Shown here one piece after another: positions 57,770-64,000 of a stretch of DNA of 64,000 nucleotides. The number at the start of each line of letters is the position of its first letter. Position 1 is the first letter of the stretch. This DNA comes from Vibrio hepatarius (GTDB lineage Bacteria > Pseudomonadota > Gammaproteobacteria > Enterobacterales > Vibrionaceae): the NCBI RefSeq assembly GCF_001274785.1, contig NZ_LHPI01000003.1, forward strand, positions 248,001 through 312,000, written 5' to 3'. The notes under the pieces were generated by a model that had not been told where the DNA came from, did not search any database, and was given only the letters and a program-made list of their open reading frames with translations. A program made the translations under genes and the position numbers.

Positions 57770-58858
57770 TTAGTTGTTCTCTGCCAACGCAGCAAGCTGA
57801 TCCGCTTGGTGTTCTTGAATCACAGGGTCAATCAAGCTAGCCATGTCGCCTTCCATTACTTCGTTTAGGCGGTAGATGGTTAGGTTGATACGGTGGTCCG
57901 ATACACGGCCTTGCGGGTAGTTGTAAGTACGGATACGGTCACTACGGTCACCCGAACCTAACAGGTTACGACGAGTGTCTGACACTTCCGCTGCACGTTT
58001 TGCTTCTTCCGCTTGGATGATACGAGCTGCCAGCACCGACATCGCTTTCGCTTTGTTCTTGTGCTGTGAACGTTCGTCCTGACATTCAACCACAGTACCG
58101 GTTGGTAAGTGGGTAATACGAATTGCTGAATCCGTGGTGTTAACGTGCTGACCACCCGCGCCTGATGCACGGAATGTGTCGATCTTCAGGTCTGCTGCTT
58201 TGATTTCTGGAATCTCAGCCTCTGGAATTTCTGGCATGATTGCGACTGTACAAGCCGATGTATGTACACGACCTTGCGATTCTGTCGCAGGAACACGCTG
58301 CACTCGGTGACCGCCTGATTCAAACTTCAGTACGCCGTAAGCGCCATCGCCGCTCACTTTAGCGATCATCTCTTTGTAACCACCGTGTTCCGCTTCGTTC
58401 GCTGACATCACTTCGATACGCCAGCCTTTCTTCTCAGCAAATTTGCTGTACATACGGAACAGATCACCCGCGAAGATACCCGCTTCGTCACCGCCCGCAC
58501 CGGCACGAATTTCTAGGAAACAGTTGCGATCGTCATTGGGATCTTTTGGCAAAAGCAAGATTTGCAGCTCGTCGTTTAGACGCTCGATTGCCGCTTTTGC
58601 TTCTTTGATCTCTTCCTGAGCCATTTCACGCATTTCTTCGTCATCTTCGTTTGCCATTTCTTCAGCGGCAACAAGGTCTTCTTGTGCTTGCTGGTAGGCT
58701 TGGAAACACTTGGTGACTTCTTCTAGCTGAGAGTACTCTTTTGATAGTGCGCGGAATTTGTCTTGGTCACCAATTACATCTGGGTCACCAAGCAGGTGTT
58801 GAACTTCTTCGTAACGCTCAACGAGTGTTTCTAGCTTAGTTAGAATCGAGGCTTTCAT
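57770..58858 (-). CDS. prfA: Peptide chain release factor 1
   Basis: 362 residues. It reads UAA and UAG stop codons. The codon-recognition tripeptide is PAT in [13 protein letters not shown] near 187-189, and the peptidyl-hydrolysis motif is GGQ in [11 protein letters not shown] near 233-235. N-terminal coiled helices are present. Co-transcribed with hemA upstream (43-base gap) and prmC downstream. Confidence 0.98.
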   Translation of the reverse strand: MKASILTKLETLVERYEEVQHLLGDPDVIGDQDKFRALSKEYSQLEEVTKCFQAYQQAQEDLVAAEEMANEDDEEMREMAQEEIKEAKAAIERLNDELQILLLPKDPNDDRNCFLEIRAGAGGDEAGIFAGDLFRMYSKFAEKKGWRIEVMSANEAEHGGYKEMIAKVSGDGAYGVLKFESGGHRVQRVPATESQGRVHTSACTVAIMPEIPEAEIPEIKAADLKIDTFRASGAGGQHVNTTDSAIRITHLPTGTVVECQDERSQHKNKAKAMSVLAARIIQAEEAKRAAEVSDTRRNLLGSGDRSDRIRTYNYPQGRVSDHRINLTIYRLNEVMEGDMASLIDPVIQEHQADQLAALAENN

Positions 58859-58901
58859 AGTTTTCTTAACTCAGGGGGGTTAATTAGGAGTCGTCGACTG
58901 A

Positions 58902-60158
58902 CTAGCAGTCTTCCAGACCCAAACTTTGTCTAATAATAGCGAGTTTAGCTGGCTCGCCTTGCTCTGCTGCACTTTGCAATGCACGTGTTGGCGCGTGGAT
59001 CAGTCTATTGGTGAGTTTATTACTCAATTCCAACAGTACTTTCTCAGGGTCTGCGCCTGCAGCCAGAGATTGAATGCTTTTACTTAATAGTTCAGCGCGA
59101 ATTTCGTTCGCACTGCTGCGGTAGTCGCGAATGCTGTCGACAGCTTGTAAAGAACGCAGCCATGACATAAAGCCAGCACTTTCTTCACTGACGATCGCTT
59201 CCGCTTGAATCGCTTCTATCTTGCGTTGTTCCATATTGCTTTCAACAATGGATTGAAGGTCATCAACGGTATAAAGGTAGGCGTCATTCAACTCGCCAAC
59301 TTGCGACTCAATGTCACGCGGTACAGCAATATCAACCAGTAACATAGGTTGGAAACGACGGGCTTTCAACGCAGTTTCCACCATACCTTTACCAATAATC
59401 GGCAATGGACTGGCGGTTGAACTGATCACAATATCCGCTTGAGGCAGATACTCAGGAATCTCAGGCAAACCGATAATCTTAGCGCCAAACTCGTCAGCAA
59501 GCGGCAATGCACGCTCACGAGTACGGTTGGCAACAATCATTTTGCCGCAGCCGTTTGCCGCGAGGTGTTTCGCCACCAACTCGATGGTTTCACCTGCGCC
59601 AACCAGTAAGACACATGACTTTTCAAGAGATTCAAAGATGTGCTTCGCCAGTGTACACGCGGCATACGCAACCGACACCGCGTTGCCACCGATGTCCGTT
59701 TCAGTACGAACTCGTTTGGCCACTGAAAATGTTTTCTGGAATAGCTTTTCCATCGCCGAGTCGACAGCTTTGTGTTCACGAGCATCGGAATAAGCTTGTT
59801 TTACCTGTCCGAGGATTTGTGGCTCACCCAGCACCAAAGAGTCTAATCCGCACGCAACGCGCATCAAGTGGCGGATTGCCGCTTGCTCTTCATATACATA
59901 AATACTGGGTTTTAAGTCTTCCTGACTCACCTTGTGGAACTGAGACAACCATTCGATGATTTTACTTTTCCCAGCCCCTTTTACATCACAATAGATCTCG
60001 GTGCGGTTACAGGTTGAAATGATCACACTGCCGTTGACACCCGGATTCTCACTGAGCTGCTTGAGCGCTTCAGGTAACTTTTCCGGTCCAAAGGCAACTT
60101 TTTCACGCAGTTCTACCGAGGCCGTATTATGATTGATACCTATAGCAAGCAAAGACAT
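58902..60158 (-). CDS. hemA: Glutamyl-tRNA reductase
   Basis: 418 residues. It reduces Glu-tRNA to glutamate-1-semialdehyde, the first step of tetrapyrrole synthesis in this lineage. The catalytic Cys lies in [12 protein letters not shown] near 50; NADPH-binding [21 protein letters not shown] near 182-202; a C-terminal dimerisation helix domain follows. First gene of the operon and divergent from lolB, as in E. coli. Confidence 0.97.
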   Translation of the reverse strand: MSLLAIGINHNTASVELREKVAFGPEKLPEALKQLSENPGVNGSVIISTCNRTEIYCDVKGAGKSKIIEWLSQFHKVSQEDLKPSIYVYEEQAAIRHLMRVACGLDSLVLGEPQILGQVKQAYSDAREHKAVDSAMEKLFQKTFSVAKRVRTETDIGGNAVSVAYAACTLAKHIFESLEKSCVLLVGAGETIELVAKHLAANGCGKMIVANRTRERALPLADEFGAKIIGLPEIPEYLPQADIVISSTASPLPIIGKGMVETALKARRFQPMLLVDIAVPRDIESQVGELNDAYLYTVDDLQSIVESNMEQRKIEAIQAEAIVSEESAGFMSWLRSLQAVDSIRDYRSSANEIRAELLSKSIQSLAAGADPEKVLLELSNKLTNRLIHAPTRALQSAAEQGEPAKLAIIRQSLGLEDC

Positions 60159-60319
60159 GTATCGCGAGTTCTCTGAATCAGATGATGGACAAATAAGATC
60201 GGAATTTTACTTGATGCCCCAATTTAATTAAAGAGTATTAGGGATATGTTTTCTTTAGTTCGTGATTTCAGTGATATAGTGTCGCCTAAAGCAACAGTAA
60301 ATTGGATAAATAAACAGCA

Positions 60320-60934
60320 ATGATGACGAATTTTCGCCCTCTTTGGCTTATTGGACTGATTTCAATCGTTTTGTCTGGTTGTGCCAATATCAACCCGAGT
60401 ACAACCAACGTTGAGTGGGCCACTCACCAACAGCGCTTAGATTCTATTGCTCAATACAAAGCCAACGGCAAATTAGGCTACATCTCTCCAGAACAGCGCC
60501 AGTCACTTAATTTCCAATGGCAACACGCCCCGCGCTCCAGCCAGCTTCGCTTGACTACTTTCTTAGGCCAAACCGCACTGAATCTAAACATCACTCCAGC
60601 TGGCGCATTTGTTGAAACCTATGACGATCAATCCTACGCCTCACCAAATGCAGAAGTGCTCATTCAGCAGTTGACTGGATTAACTATACCCGTAGAGCAG
60701 TTGTCTGACTGGTTACTCGGCGATCCAACGGGGGCCGACAGTTATCAGCTCAATGACACCAATACGGTGGCGACATTAAGCAAGCAAATCAACGGCCAGC
60801 GTTGGGAACTCGAATACATCAAGTACACTGATGTTCAGCTTTCCGGAGTGAATCTACCACTGCCACAAAGACTAAAACTCAAACAACAAGACACCTCAAT
60901 TAATATTGTTATTTCAAACTGGGACCTTAACTAA
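60320..60934 (+). CDS. lolB: Outer-membrane lipoprotein receptor LolB
   Basis: 204 residues. Signal peptide with lipobox VLSGC (Cys 21). The mature part has the LolB pattern: [37 protein letters not shown] near 33-69, [16 protein letters not shown] near 76-91, [14 protein letters not shown] near 126. It accepts lipoproteins from LolA and inserts them into the outer membrane. Two ATG codons stand together at the start. It overlaps ispE by one base. Confidence 0.95.
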   Translation: MMTNFRPLWLIGLISIVLSGCANINPSTTNVEWATHQQRLDSIAQYKANGKLGYISPEQRQSLNFQWQHAPRSSQLRLTTFLGQTALNLNITPAGAFVETYDDQSYASPNAEVLIQQLTGLTIPVEQLSDWLLGDPTGADSYQLNDTNTVATLSKQINGQRWELEYIKYTDVQLSGVNLPLPQRLKLKQQDTSINIVISNWDLN

Positions 60935-61806
60935 TGCTCAGCGAGACTACCCATTGGCCCTCTCCTGCCAAACTTAATCTATTTCTCTACATCACAGGGC
61001 GCCAAGCTAACGGTTATCACGAACTGCAAACCTTATTTCAGTTTCTCGATCATGGAGATGAATTGACGATTACCGCAAACCACAGCGGCGAAATCACGAT
61101 TGAACCGGAGATCCCAGGCGTTACGCTGCAAGACAACCTGATTTGGAAAGCGGCAAAAGCGCTGCAAGAGAAAAGCGGTTGTCACTATGGCGCCCATATC
61201 CAATTGAACAAAATATTGCCTATGGGCGGCGGTATCGGTGGTGGTTCATCCAACGCGGCGACCACCCTTGTCGCACTCAATTACCTATGGCAAACCGAGT
61301 TATCAGAGGATGAACTGGCAGAAATCGGCTTAACACTAGGGGCAGACGTTCCCGTCTTTACCCGCGGCTTCGCCGCTTTTGCCGAAGGTGTGGGAGAAAA
61401 ACTCACTAAGGCAGAGCCGGAAGAAAAGTGGTATTTGGTCATTCGCCCGGACGTAAGTATCGCGACAGTCGATATCTTCACTCACCCCAATTTGACCAGA
61501 AATACGCCTAAACGAGAGCTGGCAACGCTTCTTGACAATGATTACGGAAACGATTGCGAAAAAATTGTTCGAATGCTCTACCAAGAGGTTGATAAGCAAC
61601 TTTCATGGCTGCTACAATATGCGCCGTCAAGATTGACGGGGACTGGATCGTGCGTTTTTGCTGAATTTTCGAGCGAAAACGAAGCACAAAATGTCTTTAA
61701 ACAATTACCTGACAATGTCTCAGCATTTGTTGCACAAGGCAAGAATACTTCGCCTTTGCACGAGACACTCGCTAAGTACCGCTTAGCCCACAAACAATCT
61801 ATCTAA
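60934..61806 (+). CDS. ispE: 4-diphosphocytidyl-2-C-methyl-D-erythritol kinase
   Basis: 290 residues, GHMP kinase family. It phosphorylates CDP-ME in the non-mevalonate isoprenoid pathway. [29 protein letters not shown] at 9-37 and the ATP-binding [22 protein letters not shown] near 95-116 are characteristic. Translationally coupled to lolB (TAATG). Confidence 0.97.
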   Translation: MLSETTHWPSPAKLNLFLYITGRQANGYHELQTLFQFLDHGDELTITANHSGEITIEPEIPGVTLQDNLIWKAAKALQEKSGCHYGAHIQLNKILPMGGGIGGGSSNAATTLVALNYLWQTELSEDELAEIGLTLGADVPVFTRGFAAFAEGVGEKLTKAEPEEKWYLVIRPDVSIATVDIFTHPNLTRNTPKRELATLLDNDYGNDCEKIVRMLYQEVDKQLSWLLQYAPSRLTGTGSCVFAEFSSENEAQNVFKQLPDNVSAFVAQGKNTSPLHETLAKYRLAHKQSI

Positions 61807-61834
61807 AACTGGACGCAACCCTGAGGTTTCCACC

Positions 61835-62779
61835 GTGCCTGATATGAAGCTATTTGCTGGTAACGCTACACCTGAACTAGCCCAACGTATTGCTGATCGT
61901 CTTTACATCTCTCTTGGTGACGCATCTGTTTCTCGTTTCTCTGACGGCGAAGTCGCTGTTCAAATCAACGAAAACGTACGTGGTAGCGATGTTTTCATCA
62001 TCCAATCTACCTGCGCACCAACTAACGACAACCTAATGGAACTAGTAGTGATGATTGACGCAATGCGCCGCGCTTCAGCGGGCCGTATTACTGCAGTTAT
62101 CCCTTACTTCGGTTATGCTCGCCAAGACCGTCGTGTTCGCTCTGCTCGTGTTCCAATCACTGCTAAAGTTGTTGCAGATTTCCTTTCTAACGTTGGCGTT
62201 GACCGCGTTCTTACTATCGACCTTCACGCTGAACAAATTCAAGGCTTCTTCGATGTACCAGTAGATAACATCTTCGGTACTCCAGTGCTTCTTGAAGACA
62301 TGCAAGCTCGTGGCCTAGAAAACCCAGTAGTGGTTTCTCCTGACCTTGGCGGTGTTGTTCGTGCTCGTGCAACAGCTAAAGCGCTAGGTGATATCGATAT
62401 CGCGATCGTTGACAAGCGTCGTCCACGTGCAAACGTTTCTGAAGTAATGAACCTAATCGGTGATGTTGAAGGTCGCGACTGCGTGATCGTTGACGACATG
62501 ATCGACACAGGTGGCACACTATGTAAAGCAGCTGAAGCACTTAAAGAGCGTGGCGCTAAACGTGTATTCGCATACGCAACACACGCTGTATTCTCAGGTA
62601 ACGCTGCACAAAACATCGGTAACTCTGTTCTAGACCAAGTGATCGTCACTGACTCAATCACTATGTCTAAAGAGATGGAAGCGACAGGTAAAGTAACAAC
62701 ACTAAGCCTTTCTCGCATGCTCGCAGAAGCAATTCGTCGCATCAGCAACGAAGAATCTATCTCTGCGATGTTTAACTAA
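61835..62779 (+). CDS. prs: Ribose-phosphate pyrophosphokinase
   Basis: 314 residues from a GTG start ([15 protein letters not shown]), the same N-terminus and GTG start as E. coli Prs. It makes PRPP for nucleotide, His, Trp and NAD synthesis. Visible: [17 protein letters not shown] flexible loop near 99, the ribose-phosphate loop [17 protein letters not shown] near 215-231. Codon use is strongly biased toward preferred codons, as for a highly expressed gene. Confidence 0.98.
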   Translation: MPDMKLFAGNATPELAQRIADRLYISLGDASVSRFSDGEVAVQINENVRGSDVFIIQSTCAPTNDNLMELVVMIDAMRRASAGRITAVIPYFGYARQDRRVRSARVPITAKVVADFLSNVGVDRVLTIDLHAEQIQGFFDVPVDNIFGTPVLLEDMQARGLENPVVVSPDLGGVVRARATAKALGDIDIAIVDKRRPRANVSEVMNLIGDVEGRDCVIVDDMIDTGGTLCKAAEALKERGAKRVFAYATHAVFSGNAAQNIGNSVLDQVIVTDSITMSKEMEATGKVTTLSLSRMLAEAIRRISNEESISAMFN

Positions 62780-62803
62780 TCTCAGATTAGCTATCCATTT
62801 TTT

Positions 62804-62829
62804 AAAACACCCCTCTTGGGGTGTTTTTT
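62804..62829 (+). terminator. Terminator after prs
   Basis: Perfect stem AAAACACCCC / GGGGTGTTTT with a TCTT loop and a T-run. Confidence 0.92.
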
Positions 62830-62922
62830 ATTTTCAGTATCCGCTTTTTTCTCACCTCGCCCGATGTGAGAAATCTGTGCTATCATACTGCGCTTTTTGA
62901 GATTCCAAGAGAGATCCTAACC

Positions 62923-63513
62923 TTGAGTCAACAAATTAAACTTCTCGTCGGCCTAGCTAATCCAGGGCCTGAATATGCAAAAACTCGACATAATGCGGGT
63001 GCTTGGGTAGTAGAAGAACTAGCACGCGTCCATAACATCACGCTAAAGAATGAAGCTAAATTCTTTGGTATGACAGGACGCATTATGATGAATGGTCAGG
63101 ATCTACGCCTGCTTATCCCTACCACTTTTATGAATCTTTCTGGTAAAGCAATTGCTGCGATGGCGAAGTTCTATCAAATCAAACCAGAAGAAATCATGGT
63201 AGCGCACGATGAGTTGGATTTACCACCAGGTGTCGCTAAGTTTAAGAAAGGTGGTGGTCACGGCGGTCACAACGGCCTTCGCGACACAATTAGCAAACTT
63301 GGAAACTGCAAAGATTTTTATCGTTTAAGGATTGGCATTGGCCATCCTGGACACAAAGATAAAGTAGCGGGTTTTGTTCTGGGTAAAGCCCCAGCAAAAG
63401 AGCAAGAGCTTCTTGATGCAGCAGCAGATGAGTCTGTTCGCTGTCTAGACATTCTATTAAAGGATGGCTTATCAAAAGCACAAAACCGTCTACACACGTT
63501 CAAAGCTGAATAA
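62923..63513 (+). CDS. pth: Peptidyl-tRNA hydrolase
   Basis: 196 residues from a TTG start (62923, read as [15 protein letters not shown]), the family length; an in-frame ATG at 62821 would place 34 extra residues over the prs terminator. The enzyme recycles peptidyl-tRNA. Active-site His is in [13 protein letters not shown] near 22, Asp in [12 protein letters not shown] near 93-104, and [12 protein letters not shown] near 109-120 is the Pth signature. The ribosome site is weak. ychF follows ten bases later, as in E. coli. Confidence 0.95.
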   Translation: MSQQIKLLVGLANPGPEYAKTRHNAGAWVVEELARVHNITLKNEAKFFGMTGRIMMNGQDLRLLIPTTFMNLSGKAIAAMAKFYQIKPEEIMVAHDELDLPPGVAKFKKGGGHGGHNGLRDTISKLGNCKDFYRLRIGIGHPGHKDKVAGFVLGKAPAKEQELLDAAADESVRCLDILLKDGLSKAQNRLHTFKAE

Positions 63514-63523
63514 GGTTATCATC

Positions 63524-64000
63524 ATGGGTTTTAAATGTGGCATCGTTGGCCTACCAAACGTTGGTAAATCAACTCTGTTTAACGCACTAACTAAAGCGGG
63601 CATCGAAGCAGCGAACTTCCCGTTCTGTACAATCGAACCAAATACAGGTGTTGTACCAGTGCCAGATCTACGTCTGGATGCATTAGCGAAAATCGTTAAC
63701 CCACAAAGAGTTCTGCCTACAACAATGGAGTTCGTAGATATCGCTGGTCTAGTGGCGGGTGCATCTCGCGGTGAAGGTCTGGGTAACAAATTCCTAGCGA
63801 ACATCCGTGAAACTGACGCTATCGGTCACGTTGTGCGTTGTTTTGAGAACGAAAACATTGTTCACGTTGCAGGTAAAGTATCACCTATCGAAGATATCGA
63901 AGTGATCAACCTTGAGCTAGCAATGGCTGACCTTGATTCTTGTGAGCGTGCGATTCAACGTAACGCGAAGAAAGCAAAAGGCGGCGATAAAGACGCGAAA
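63524..64000 (+). CDS. ychF: Ribosome-associated GTPase/ATPase YchF (partial)
   Basis: The first 159 residues; the gene runs off the right edge. G1 motif [18 protein letters not shown] at 9-26, switch region [19 protein letters not shown]3-type [20 protein letters not shown] near 68-87. YchF (Obg family) binds ATP better than GTP and is linked to translation and oxidative stress response. Start ATG 63524 matches the conserved MGFKCGIVG. Confidence 0.97.
   Translation, partial: MGFKCGIVGLPNVGKSTLFNALTKAGIEAANFPFCTIEPNTGVVPVPDLRLDALAKIVNPQRVLPTTMEFVDIAGLVAGASRGEGLGNKFLANIRETDAIGHVVRCFENENIVHVAGKVSPIEDIEVINLELAMADLDSCERAIQRNAKKAKGGDKDAK

Overview
The window is a contiguous piece of a gamma-proteobacterial chromosome and almost certainly a Vibrio main chromosome. 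The evidence is the linked luxU-luxO-qrr1 quorum-sensing locus, a MotY gene beside rnt, a NutA-type 5'-nucleotidase lipoprotein, and gene orders shared with both Vibrio and Escherichia coli (uvrB/ybhK/moaABCDE, rsxABCDGE-nth, gcvR-bcp/dapA-bamC, perM/bepA/arsC/uraA, hemA-prfA-prmC-sirB2-sirB1-kdsA with lolB-ispE-prs-pth-ychF). It begins inside metG and ends inside ychF. I cannot name the species.

Layout. 1-6.8 kb: end of metG, an unrecognised membrane-anchored protein, udp with a CRP-like site, a zntA-type Zn/Cd/Pb ATPase behind a near-perfect ZntR operator, a CBS-pair protein and a PAS-GGDEF diguanylate cyclase. 6.8-10.9 kb: molybdopterin operon moaABCDE preceded by a probable Moco riboswitch, and the divergent yvcK/ybhK-like gene. 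10.9-15.0 kb: luxU, luxO and the sigma-54-driven sRNA Qrr1, then uvrB with a LexA box. 15.0-17.8 kb: an AT-rich spacer, tRNA-Asn and a lipoprotein whose seven FG-GAP-like repeats predict a seven-bladed propeller. 17.8-28.2 kb: a one-direction cluster of Ser-type arylsulfatase, anaerobic sulfatase maturase, MoxR ATPase, DUF58, DUF4381, two VWA proteins and BatD, with a divergent LysR gene.

28.4-40 kb: rsxABCDGE-nth electron transport/base-excision operon (RsxC carries a 120-bp in-frame tandem repeat), gloA, a small protein behind a perfect Fur box, motY, rnt, an NhaC-like antiporter. 39.5-52.7 kb: bamC-dapA, gcvR-bcp, a chemoreceptor with a FliA-like promoter, perM with a TusA-like gene, bepA, arsC, wrbA-like, DUF2069 and DUF2066 genes, uraA behind a PurR-like box, and ybaK. 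52.7-64 kb: nutA with an unexplained nested inverted repeat in its leader, the hemA-to-kdsA operon, and the divergent lolB-ispE-prs-pth-ychF series.

Most of the window is core genome. The parts that look least ordinary are the sulfatase/maturase/MoxR-VWA cluster, the FG-GAP lipoprotein near the tRNA, the Fur-box gene, the expanded RsxC tail and the nutA leader structure. All assignments come from reading the sequence; no database search was run.
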